A stretch of 51,709 bases of DNA from assembly GCA_937132085.1 (NCBI GenBank), contig CAKZNV010000134.1, forward strand, positions 1 to 51,709. The letters run 5' to 3'. The DNA is from an uncultured Rubritalea sp. Its GTDB lineage: Bacteria; Verrucomicrobiota; Verrucomicrobiia; Verrucomicrobiales; Akkermansiaceae. The notes under the pieces were generated by a model. It worked only from the letters and a program-made list of their open reading frames with translations, had not been told where the DNA came from and ran no database searches. Shown one piece after another: positions 1 to 7,102 of the stretch (positions are counted from its first letter, which is position 1; each line of letters begins with the position of its first letter). Made by a program: the position numbers and the translations under genes.

Positions 1-2121
1 TCCTACCCAGACTGCTGCTTTGCCATCGTCTGACTTGATGATGTGCTTGTTGTCAGTCTTAGCTGTATCTACTCCTGATAGGACAAGTAGGCCTCTGTAT
101 GAACAGAAGTCGTGGACGTAGCGATCATGGGTAGCGACAGCTCTGAGTTTAGCGATGCCGCCTGCATTACGTGCTGGTAGCTCATAAAATGTGCCGTAGG
201 CATTCAGGAAATCACGCTCAGTGGCTACTTCTCTAGCGATTCTAGATGATCCGAGTGGGTGCTTGGCTGAGAGCTTGCTTTTCGGCAGACGCCATTTCTT
301 GTTCTGCTCGTCGGTGTAGATCACAGAAGCTGCATCCATTGTGAGCGCTGCTGTCGCGATTGCTGCCTTTTCTTTTGTTACTTTATGAGCTGCTTTATCG
401 TCAGTGCGCTTGAGGTGGAGGTTGTCATCCATTTCATAGTAGCCGATGTCATTCCCAGCAGCATCGACTGCGGCGAATGAGAGAGTGCGCTTGTTCTTAT
501 CTCTCGCTCTGAGAATACCACCTGTGAGCTTAGATGTAGTGGCTAGACCATTAAAGATCGAATCTGCCTTTTCGTCACGTGAATCGACATTATGATTAGT
601 GAATGCAGCAGTTGCTTTCGCTATGTTCTTGTCACTCTTGATACGAATCCAAGTTCCCTTTTCGCTAGCAGAAAATGCTGTGAATTTGTAACCACTAGCT
701 GGCACAGTGACCTGCTTTAGGGTGCTCCAGTTGTTGTCACCTTTTACGTCTATTTCTAGAGTGAAAGTAACATCCTCTGCTGAGTCATGCTTTAGGTGGA
801 GAGCACGTTGGTCATAGCCACTGAAGAGGTAAGGATCTGAAAATGTATCGGCATTTACCGAGTCATTTTCCCAGACAGCACCACGTCCTATGACTGGGCC
901 AAAGGTGTCGAGTTGCTCCGGCTTTACGAACCAGAGATTAGACTGAGACTGAGGAGCTGCAATGTGTCCCTTGGCTCTACGCTTGTTGAGAAATTCGCTT
1001 TTAGCGGTATCATCACAACCCATGACGATGTGATTATTCCAGAGGGCGAAATCTCCGATCACTTTAAGATAGTTGCTTCTAGGTGTGATGCCAGCTGAGT
1101 TTTCAGGGGTGAACGTCTTAGGAAATTTCCAGAACGCACCGTGCATGGTCATGAGGTAATCTTTCTCACCAATCTCGCGGATACGTGGCCATTCTGTGTT
1201 CCAGCCGTGTGCTCCATCGTAGGAATGGGATGATTTAGGCAGACGGTAGAAGGTCCAGCCTTTTTCTGGCATACGCACTCCTAGAATAAGTGATCTGTAG
1301 TCCCAACCCATTGCCCATATAGGGTCAGTGGCAGGATTTTTAGAACCGTGAATGCCACCAGGACTAGTGATTTCGGTGAACTGATTTCGTCTAACGACTG
1401 TCCACTTATCAGCCTTGCCATCCCACTCTGCTAGCACTCCAGATGGAACCTCTGGTCTCTTCAGTGCGGCACTTCCGTGCTCACCATTATTAGAATACAC
1501 GTAAACGCCTTGGCCAGAGTAAAATCCCTTGCCGTGATAGCCTGGGAGATTCGCCTTGCGTGGTGATTTCTGAGTCTGCTCATCGCCCCAGATCTCTTTG
1601 ACCTCTAGGCTCTTCACATCTACTTCGTAAATCCCCTCTTCCATCGTCGCAAACATCATCTTCCCTGCTGGGTCAGTGAGGTGCCTAGCGTTTCCCGTGA
1701 GTCTACCAAACATTTGTTGGTGAGGAATAGTGCGGACGTTTCTTTTAGCATCGATCGCATAAGGTCCGATAAAGAGCTGATTAGACTCTGGGTGAATCAT
1801 GCGGTTTGCAGGGGTGCCACCGATAGATTCTGGGCGGACGATCTGCTTGAGATCTGGAGTGATCTCATAGAGTTTATCGCTAGAGCCTTGAGGCTTATGT
1901 GGAGCGTAGGTGATGACCCAGAGACGATTTGCCCATGGGACGACTGCACCAGTGCCACATTCGCCTTCGTTGTTGAACATGGTGAGACTAGGGTAAATGC
2001 CGGAGATACTAGGAATTTTAGTAGACTCTTGAGCGCTCAACGCAGAGCTCAGGATGAGTGATGTGCCTAGCACAGAGAGCACTTTGAGAGCCGGTTTGAT
2101 ACTTAATCGATGTCTTGTCAT
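1..2121 (-). CDS. Large secreted protein, probable beta-propeller-like, 3' end outside window
   Basis: The reading frame is open from an ATG at 2121 to the window edge (707 codons, no stop), so the C-terminus is missing. The N-terminus is a clear signal peptide: basic MTRHRLSIKPALK, a hydrophobic run, then SALSAQ as a likely cleavage site, so the protein is exported. The mature part has repeated short segments with Trp, Gly and Asp and phrases such as KLYEITPD and MFATMEEGIYEVDVKS, which read like beta-propeller blades, but I recognise no catalytic motif. It is divergent from the ECF sigma gene at 2202, with 80 bp between starts, so the two may share control. Function unknown; a surface or periplasmic sensor, or a polymer-binding protein, is possible. 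Confidence 0.8.
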   Translation of the reverse strand, partial: MTRHRLSIKPALKVLSVLGTSLILSSALSAQESTKIPSISGIYPSLTMFNNEGECGTGAVVPWANRLWVITYAPHKPQGSSDKLYEITPDLKQIVRPESIGGTPANRMIHPESNQLFIGPYAIDAKRNVRTIPHQQMFGRLTGNARHLTDPAGKMMFATMEEGIYEVDVKSLEVKEIWGDEQTQKSPRKANLPGYHGKGFYSGQGVYVYSNNGEHGSAALKRPEVPSGVLAEWDGKADKWTVVRRNQFTEITSPGGIHGSKNPATDPIWAMGWDYRSLILGVRMPEKGWTFYRLPKSSHSYDGAHGWNTEWPRIREIGEKDYLMTMHGAFWKFPKTFTPENSAGITPRSNYLKVIGDFALWNNHIVMGCDDTAKSEFLNKRRAKGHIAAPQSQSNLWFVKPEQLDTFGPVIGRGAVWENDSVNADTFSDPYLFSGYDQRALHLKHDSAEDVTFTLEIDVKGDNNWSTLKQVTVPASGYKFTAFSASEKGTWIRIKSDKNIAKATAAFTNHNVDSRDEKADSIFNGLATTSKLTGGILRARDKNKRTLSFAAVDAAGNDIGYYEMDDNLHLKRTDDKAAHKVTKEKAAIATAALTMDAASVIYTDEQNKKWRLPKSKLSAKHPLGSSRIAREVATERDFLNAYGTFYELPARNAGGIAKLRAVATHDRYVHDFCSYRGLLVLSGVDTAKTDNKHIIKSDDGKAAVWVG

Positions 2122-2148
2122 ACCATAAAGTGTGGTTAGTTCGCAGAG

Positions 2149-2168
2149 TAACACATTTTTTTGTGTTA
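2149..2168. promoter_or_regulatory. T-rich inverted repeat in divergent promoter region
   Basis: TAACACA (2149-2155) and TGTGTTA (2162-2168) form a perfect 7-bp inverted repeat around six T residues, between the start of the secreted-protein gene (2121) and the ECF sigma gene (2202). It could be an operator or a weak hairpin. A TATAGT box at 2191-2196 lies just before the sigma ATG and could act as a -10, which would give a nearly leaderless mRNA. No clear -35 box is seen. Confidence 0.35.
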
Positions 2169-2201
2169 TTATTTAATGCTCATGACACTCTATAGTATAA
2201 G

Positions 2202-2762
2202 ATGCAGAATGGGACTCCAGAAACACAAAAGCTAGAATGGATCAGACTCAGCCAAGCTGGTGATATCGATGCATTTGGTCAGCTCGTGCGAGAGAATCAA
2301 GGTTGGCTAAGAGGCTGGCTACGCGGGCAACTCAGAGACTGGACAGCCGCTGATGATCTCGCTCAAGATTCCTTTGTGACAGCCTTTAAGAAAATAAAGA
2401 AGTTTCGTGGTGACGGCAGTTTTGAAGCCTGGATTCGCTCCATAGCTCACAATCACTTCCGCAACTACATCCGCAAGCATCGTGAAGAATACATCGGTGG
2501 GACTGAAGAACTCCAGCATCTACTTATTAGCGATGATCATGAAGTAACTCATTCTTCTCATACCTCACTTGAAGCTCTGCGTGAATGCCTCAGCAAAGTC
2601 AAAGATCCCGCACAGAGACTACTCGAAGAACGCTACCTGCATGGAAAATCTGTGCGTGAAATAGCCGCTCAAGAAGACGCTGGATATTCCACCATGACGA
2701 TGAAACTACATCGCCTCCGTAAATCACTCGCTACTTGTATCGAGAAAAAAATCGCCACTTAA
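2202..2762 (+). CDS. ECF-type RNA polymerase sigma factor
   Basis: A 186-residue sigma-70 family protein of extracytoplasmic-function type. Region 2 is at about residues 20-90: the stretch ADDLAQDSFVTAFKKIKKF is typical of region 2.2-2.3, and FEAWIRSIAHNHFRNYIRK of 2.4. Region 4 is at about 125-180 (ERYLHGKSVREIAAQ, then a recognition helix with MTMKLHRLRKSL). The linker is short, as usual for ECF factors. It resembles the group with abundant paralogues in Planctomycetes and Verrucomicrobia. The next gene, an FecR-like protein, starts 5 bp after its stop, so they form an operon and FecR is the likely regulator of this sigma factor. Target genes cannot be read from this window; the divergent secreted-protein gene is one candidate. 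Confidence 0.93.
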   Translation: MQNGTPETQKLEWIRLSQAGDIDAFGQLVRENQGWLRGWLRGQLRDWTAADDLAQDSFVTAFKKIKKFRGDGSFEAWIRSIAHNHFRNYIRKHREEYIGGTEELQHLLISDDHEVTHSSHTSLEALRECLSKVKDPAQRLLEERYLHGKSVREIAAQEDAGYSTMTMKLHRLRKSLATCIEKKIAT

Positions 2763-2767
2763 ACCAC

Positions 2768-4354
2768 ATGAAACCTACTGAATTCGAACACCTCCTCGCT
2801 CTCATATTAGAGAATGAAGCCACTGCTGAGGAGAGTGCATTGCTACTAAAGGCTCTGGAAAATGATCCAGCTCTGTTAAAGGAAGCTAAGCTTCAAATGG
2901 AACTTCACGGACAACTCGGAGTAGCCTTAGAGAGCGAGTTTTCTACAGAGCAATTTATCTCTAACACTTCAGCTAAAATCGAAACTGATGATAAGAATCA
3001 ATTTAGTGATAAAGTGGTCAAAAAGATCAATACTCGAATCTGGCTGAAAAGATCCATGGCATTGGCGGCACTCGTCTTGGTAGGTTTTACCACTATCTTC
3101 ATGATGCAGAAGTTTTCATCTAACAATAACACCCCAGAGAACCAACTAGCAGTCGCTTCAGTCACCCGGTTAGACGGTGTGAAATGGAGCTCAGGATCGT
3201 GTATTGAAGGTGACCCCATCATAGCTGGACAAAGCATTAGCATTAGCTCTGGACTACTCGAGGTAGATCTGGAAGGTAGAGGCAAGCTCCTAATCGAAGG
3301 TCCTGCTCACCTAGATTTCACCTCCCCTATGGAGGCCGTGCTTCATAGAGGCAGTCTAGTCATGCGCGCTACAGAGAAAGGCCACGGCTACACAGTAAAG
3401 ACCTCACAAGGTAGCGTCGTAGATCTCGGCACTGAGTTTGCTGTATCTGTGGGTGAAAATGATGTGGTCGAAACTCATGTTATCGAGGGTTCTGTAGAGG
3501 CTATTTCAAACAATGGAAATTCAGTAACACTCAAAGCCAATGATGCTCGTCGATTTGATCATTCCGATGGCCAGTCGATAGCAGCCGATACAGGAAGATT
3601 TTACACAGCCATGCCTCCTATCCATCAACATACAAAATCTATTCATTGGAATTTCAATGAAAACAAGGGCTTATTAGCTAGATCTAGCGGACAACTAGGA
3701 GAAAATAGCACACAGAGTAACGACTTAGTCTTTAACGCGATTGAAGAAGGTGTGCCACCACGGTGGATCCAAGGAGTCAATAAATCTGGAGTGTATTTTG
3801 ATGGTAAAGGAGGCTTTGCTCAAAGTGAGTATAAAGGGATCGAAGGTGGCCAGGCTCGAAGCGTCTGTTGTTGGGTCAAAGTGCCTAAGGATTTCTCCAC
3901 TAAAGAGGGATTTGGAATCATTTCATGGGGAGACTCAAAGCAACTCGGTGGAACTTGGCAAATTTCCGTGAACCCTCTTCAATCCGATGGAAAATTGGGA
4001 AGACTACGTTTAGGACTCCATGGTGGTCAGATCATCGGCTCCACAGACCTCCGAGATGGCAAGTGGCATCACATCGCGGTGGTGCTCTACGGTGGCTCAA
4101 AGCCCAATGTAGGCACCCATGCCCTACTCTACGTAGATGGACAAAAAGAAATAGTTTCAAGAGCCGCACTACAAGAAGTAAAGACCAAGACAGCCAATAC
4201 TGATCATGGTGTATGGGTAGGAAGAAATGTTACATACAGAGATAACTCACAAGCACACGCTCACGGTAAATTCTTCCGCGGCGGCATCGATGAGCTTTAC
4301 ATTTTCGACTCAGCCCTTTCACAAAGTGAGGTGCAGGAATTGATGGAACAATAG
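2768..4354 (+). CDS. FecR-domain anti-sigma/regulator with LamG (concanavalin-like) sensor domain
   Basis: I place the start at ATG 2768 (528 residues, MKPTEFEHLL) because it follows the sigma stop closely; an upstream ATG at 2735 would overlap the sigma gene by 28 bp. The N-terminal ~95 residues are cytoplasmic, with an acidic helical segment like ZAS-type anti-sigma domains. One membrane segment follows (SMALAALVLVGFTTIFMM). Next comes a FecR domain (about residues 160-260, with LLEVDLEGRGKLLIEGPAH and VVDLGTEFAV). The C-terminal ~220 residues form a LamG/laminin-G-3 fold (VYFDGKGGFAQSEY, WHHIAVVLYG, LYVDGQKEIV, FRGGIDELYIFDSALS). This layout is common in Planctomycetes/Verrucomicrobia: the outer lectin-like domain probably senses a glycan and the inner part controls the ECF factor. 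Confidence 0.9.
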   Translation: MKPTEFEHLLALILENEATAEESALLLKALENDPALLKEAKLQMELHGQLGVALESEFSTEQFISNTSAKIETDDKNQFSDKVVKKINTRIWLKRSMALAALVLVGFTTIFMMQKFSSNNNTPENQLAVASVTRLDGVKWSSGSCIEGDPIIAGQSISISSGLLEVDLEGRGKLLIEGPAHLDFTSPMEAVLHRGSLVMRATEKGHGYTVKTSQGSVVDLGTEFAVSVGENDVVETHVIEGSVEAISNNGNSVTLKANDARRFDHSDGQSIAADTGRFYTAMPPIHQHTKSIHWNFNENKGLLARSSGQLGENSTQSNDLVFNAIEEGVPPRWIQGVNKSGVYFDGKGGFAQSEYKGIEGGQARSVCCWVKVPKDFSTKEGFGIISWGDSKQLGGTWQISVNPLQSDGKLGRLRLGLHGGQIIGSTDLRDGKWHHIAVVLYGGSKPNVGTHALLYVDGQKEIVSRAALQEVKTKTANTDHGVWVGRNVTYRDNSQAHAHGKFFRGGIDELYIFDSALSQSEVQELMEQ

Positions 4355-4432
4355 ATAAATTTTACCTCAACACGCTATATAACCTCCCCTACTGATACAG
4401 TCACGAAACTAGCTTGCTAGAAATTAATCATT

Positions 4433-4444
4433 ATGGAATTTTAG
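4433..4444 (+). other. Three-codon minigene duplicating the ppnP start
   Basis: ATG GAA TTT TAG (4433-4444) lies just upstream of ppnP, whose first codons are ATG GAA TTC. The 10-mer TTATGGAATT occurs at 4431-4440 and again at 4447-4456, so the start region looks like a short direct duplication. It could be a decoy start or a translational leader; no function is proven. Confidence 0.4.
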
Positions 4445-4448
4445 GGTT

Positions 4449-4760
4449 ATGGAATTCAACAATGTAACTGCACATGCTCTAGCCAATATTTATTTCGATG
4501 GCAAAGTCATCTCACACGCTATCACTACGGCAGAAGGCGAGAAAAAAAGCTATGGGGTCATCTTACCTGGGTCTTATCATTTTGGCACAGAGGCAGCTGA
4601 ACGCATGGATATTATCGCTGGGTCCTGCTCAGTGGAGCTAGACGGAAACTCACAGAAGCAGATTATCTCAACAGGATCACACTTTGATGTCCCAGCAAAC
4701 TCAGGTTTCACAATCGAAGTAGAAGAGACTGCGCAATACATTTGCACCTATATCAACTAG
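4449..4760 (+). CDS. ppnP: Pyrimidine/purine nucleoside phosphorylase PpnP
   Basis: A 103-residue single-domain cupin of the PpnP family (formerly DUF1255/YaiE), full length for the family. Typical segments are the opening FNNVTAHALANIYFDGKVISH, then GVILPGSYHFGTEAAERMDI with the small-residue beta turns, and GSHFDVPANSGFTIEV near the C-terminus. Characterised members phosphorolyse several nucleosides to base plus ribose-1-phosphate in the cytosol (nucleoside salvage). It stands alone, downstream of the FecR gene on the same strand and convergent with trxA. No Shine-Dalgarno is visible; a mini-ORF with the same start lies 16 bp upstream. Confidence 0.92.
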   Translation: MEFNNVTAHALANIYFDGKVISHAITTAEGEKKSYGVILPGSYHFGTEAAERMDIIAGSCSVELDGNSQKQIISTGSHFDVPANSGFTIEVEETAQYICTYIN

Positions 4761-4762
4761 AC

Positions 4763-4798
4763 AAAAAAATACCCAGCGAGGCGTTAACCAAGCTGGGT
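4763..4798 (-). terminator. Intrinsic terminator of trxA
   Basis: Read on the minus strand, a 7-bp stem ACCCAGC/GCTGGGT (4792-4798 and 4771-4777) with a 14-base loop is followed by a run of seven T (4763-4769). It lies 47 bp after the trxA stop. On the plus strand the hairpin follows ppnP closely but has no T run. Confidence 0.75.
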
Positions 4799-4845
4799 GT
4801 TAAATTGATAATTAATCAGCGTCTATAAACGCTAAAATGAGATGA

Positions 4846-5166
4846 TTAAGCTAGTTCAGTAAGCTTCGCCTTAAGAGAATCCTTAGTGACGTTTGCGCCT
4901 ACGATCTGGTCAACTACCTCTCCGTCTTTAAAGAAGAGAAGGAATGGGATAGAACGCACACCATACTTAGCAGCGAGTGCTTGAGCTGTGTCCACTTCTA
5001 CTTTACCTACGACTGCTGCATCACCCATCTCGTCAGCGACTTGATCGATGATCGGTGAGATCATTTTACATGGTCCACACCACTCTGCCCAGAAGTCAAC
5101 AAGAACTGGCTTGCCTGATTTTAGAACTTCTGCTTCAAAATTTGCTTCATTTAATACTAATGCCAT
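4846..5166 (-). CDS. trxA: Thioredoxin
   Basis: A 106-residue classical cytosolic thioredoxin, full length. The redox site WCGPC is at residues 29-33 within VLVDFWAEWCGPCK, and the cis-proline loop is SIPFLLFFKDG. The conserved buried Asp (VDFWA) and the C-terminal helix are present. It reduces disulfides in partners such as ribonucleotide reductase and peroxiredoxins, being itself recharged by thioredoxin reductase (not in the window). It is monocistronic, with its own terminator and a hairpin-rich upstream region (5183-5235). Confidence 0.97.
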   Translation of the reverse strand: MALVLNEANFEAEVLKSGKPVLVDFWAEWCGPCKMISPIIDQVADEMGDAAVVGKVEVDTAQALAAKYGVRSIPFLLFFKDGEVVDQIVGANVTKDSLKAKLTELA

Positions 5167-5182
5167 GTCGAGACTATGCCTC

Positions 5183-5196
5183 CGTTTCCAGAAACG
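5183..5196. promoter_or_regulatory. Near-perfect palindrome upstream of trxA
   Basis: CGTTTCCAGAAACG: CGTTTC and GAAACG are perfect inverted halves around CA, 17 bp before the trxA start codon. It could be an operator or a small 5'-UTR hairpin. No known regulator consensus is matched. Confidence 0.3.
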
Positions 5197-5197
5197 T

Positions 5198-5235
5198 CAA
5201 GAGCCGCAATGCAAAAATATGCATTACGGCTCTTG
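5198..5235. repeat. Long hairpin between trxA and the Pro/Ala-rich protein gene
   Basis: CAAGAGCCG-C-AATGCA (5198-5213) pairs with TGCATT-A-CGGCTCTTG (5220-5235): fifteen pairs, one C/A mismatch and a six-base loop. It lies in the trxA leader and downstream of the minus-strand gene ending at 5392. There is no T run on either side, so it is not a textbook terminator. It may be an RNA-stabilising or attenuating stem. Confidence 0.6.
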
Positions 5236-5391
5236 TTGAGTGACTTTATGTATTAGTAGTGTTTGCTACTTTGTATCTACATTGCTCGTCCATATAGCGA
5301 TCGCTATCACACCACCACCGAGTAGAATTAATAAAATTGGTAAGATCATAATTATTTTTTTGTGTCTAAATTTATGGTTAAATTTTAAGTT

Positions 5392-6210
5392 TTATTCGGC
5401 TGCTTCAAATAGTCTGGAGTAATCTCCAGATTCATTACCACCTTTACTAGGCTTCTCAACCCATACTGCTGCGTGCTTGAATGCAAAGAAACCAATAACT
5501 AAGGTAATGACGAAAGCAATGATTGAAAGTGGAAGCGCAGCTTTACTACCTCTGCGTGATTCTACGTCTTCTTCAACTACAGTCTGAATAGTAGCCGCCT
5601 GTGAAGGAGCTCCGAGTCCCTGAGTTAATTGCTGTGTCTGCTGTAGCTGAACAGTAGCTTTAGGCAGTGGCTGACTAGAGCCAGCTTTTTGCAATGGCTG
5701 CGTAAGAGCTACACCAGGTGTTGCTGCTCCGCCTCCTGAAAGTTTCACCGTAGGCTCTGCGGCCACTGGTCTAGGAGCTCCGCCTCCAAGTGGAATAGTA
5801 GGTGCTGGTGCTGGTCTAGCAGGTGGCGCACCTCCTCCGAGTGGAATAGTAGGTGCTGGCGCTGGCGCAGCAGGTGCTCCAGATCCATCTGCTTTAAGCG
5901 TAACTCTCATTGTCTCCTGTTTAAGAGGAACAGCAGAGGTTACGTCAGGTAAATCGACTTTCGTAGTAACGGCCTCTGTTGCCGGCGACATCGCTGATGC
6001 AGGTGTCATAGGCGCAGTAGGCTTAGGTGCTCCACCGCCTAACGGGATGGTAGGAGAAGCACTGGGAGCCACAGGGACACCAGGTCTTGCACCAGGTGCT
6101 TTTAACGTGACTCGAACAGTTTCTTTACGAAGAGGAACTGCTGAAGTTTTCTTGATCGGCTGTGTTTTCAGCGGACTTGTTTTTGGTGGTTGGCTATTAG
6201 CGTCACTCAT
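5392..6210 (-). CDS. Pro/Ala-rich repeat protein with one C-terminal membrane segment
   Basis: I choose ATG 6210 (MSDANSQPPK, 272 residues). An upstream in-frame ATG at 6291 would place a good promoter (6274-6303) inside the gene. Residues 1-200 are low-complexity Pro/Ala/Gly with internal repeats: TSAVPLRKETVRVTLKA recurs as TSAVPLKQETMRVTLKA, and PTIPLGGGAP occurs three times. A Gln-rich stretch follows, then one membrane helix (LPLSIIAFVITLVIGFFAF) and a short polar tail. The C-terminal anchor suggests a cytoplasmic disordered domain that displays short binding motifs. No enzyme domain is seen. I recall similar VPL-KETVRVTLK motifs in other verrucomicrobial proteins of unknown role, but cannot verify that here. 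Confidence 0.8.
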   Translation of the reverse strand: MSDANSQPPKTSPLKTQPIKKTSAVPLRKETVRVTLKAPGARPGVPVAPSASPTIPLGGGAPKPTAPMTPASAMSPATEAVTTKVDLPDVTSAVPLKQETMRVTLKADGSGAPAAPAPAPTIPLGGGAPPARPAPAPTIPLGGGAPRPVAAEPTVKLSGGGAATPGVALTQPLQKAGSSQPLPKATVQLQQTQQLTQGLGAPSQAATIQTVVEEDVESRRGSKAALPLSIIAFVITLVIGFFAFKHAAVWVEKPSKGGNESGDYSRLFEAAE

Positions 6211-6273
6211 GAGCAATAAATTATAGTAAGATGTGTAGGTGTGAATGTGCAGTGCTTCATACTGCTTTGATAT

Positions 6274-6303
6274 AGTTAACTCTTTTTTCACTGGTCATGT
6301 CAA
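6274..6303 (-). promoter_or_regulatory. Promoter for the Pro/Ala-rich membrane protein gene
   Basis: On the minus strand TTGACA (6303-6298) is followed after 18 bp by TTAACT (6279-6274), a plausible sigma-70 -35/-10 pair 64 bp before the chosen ATG at 6210. The same TTGACA...TTAAC arrangement precedes the tRNA-Cys gene at 51591. Confidence 0.5.
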
Positions 6304-6394
6304 ACCTCCAAACCAACTTTTTAACAATTTTTATTACTGGTGACAACTGATCGCATTGACAAAGCTCTATAAAAGAGTGATTGATACCCCCGTC

Positions 6395-7102
6395 ATGAGC
6401 GTAAGAACATCTCACCCTAGTCTCCCTTCAAGCCCTAAAACTGTAGCGTCCGTCGCTTCAGCCGAGTATATTAACGGACCATTTTCTAATGAAGAATCTG
6501 ACATCGTTGAATTTCGGTTAGATGGACTTTTACCACATCTAACAGATGTAAAAAACTCCTTACTTCAACTCAAAAACTCGCAATTGCAAACGCTAATCAC
6601 TGCACGATGCACATCTGAAGGTGGAATCAGTGAACTCACAGCAGAACAAAGAAGCCAACTTATTATGGGGCTTTCACCACTCGCTACTTTTGTCGACATC
6701 GAGTTAGCAAATTTCGAAACGATGCGTGAAGCTGTCGATTTCTCTCAGGATATGAATAGTCTGGTTATCGCATCATTTCACGATTTTAAGAAGACGCCTA
6801 GTCAGTCAACCCTACGAGATAAGATTCTCCATGCCGTTGATTCTGGTGCAGACATTGCCAAGCTAGCAGTTTACCATAATAGTCTCGATGACGTTTTCCA
6901 GTGTGCTCAACTACTTCAAGAAGGTCTACCAATCGCGGTCTCACTAATGGGAATGGGACCACTGGCTCCTACTTCTAGATTACTATACGCTCAGTTAGGA
7001 TCAGTTTTAAATTACGGATTCATCGGAGATAAGCCGACCGCTCCAGGTCAATGGCCAGCTAAGTTGCTACACCAAGCGATCTCTCAAACAACGCCATTCT
7101 AG
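6395..7102 (+). CDS. aroD: Type I 3-dehydroquinate dehydratase
   Basis: 235 residues from ATG 6395; an in-frame TTG at 6356 would add 13 residues but lies in a TTGACA box, so I prefer the ATG. The protein is a class I (Schiff-base) dehydroquinase, TIM barrel, converting 3-dehydroquinate to 3-dehydroshikimate in the shikimate pathway. Visible sites, numbered from this start: Glu39 in VEFRLDGL, His129 in VIASFHDF and the Schiff-base Lys156 in DIAKLAVYHN, plus a C-terminal LGSVLNYGFIGDKPTAPGQWP loop typical of the family. The gene ends 4 bp inside the convergent recG gene. No other shikimate gene is nearby. Confidence 0.93.
   Translation: MSVRTSHPSLPSSPKTVASVASAEYINGPFSNEESDIVEFRLDGLLPHLTDVKNSLLQLKNSQLQTLITARCTSEGGISELTAEQRSQLIMGLSPLATFVDIELANFETMREAVDFSQDMNSLVIASFHDFKKTPSQSTLRDKILHAVDSGADIAKLAVYHNSLDDVFQCAQLLQEGLPIAVSLMGMGPLAPTSRLLYAQLGSVLNYGFIGDKPTAPGQWPAKLLHQAISQTTPF

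Noticed and set aside
2735-2767. Upstream ATG for the FecR gene
   Set aside because: It would overlap the sigma gene by 28 bp and add residues unlike the family; ATG 2768 just after the sigma stop is better.
5048-5422. Small plus-strand frames over trxA and its upstream region
   Set aside because: They are antisense to a real gene or lie in a hairpin-rich AT spacer, with no protein-like composition.
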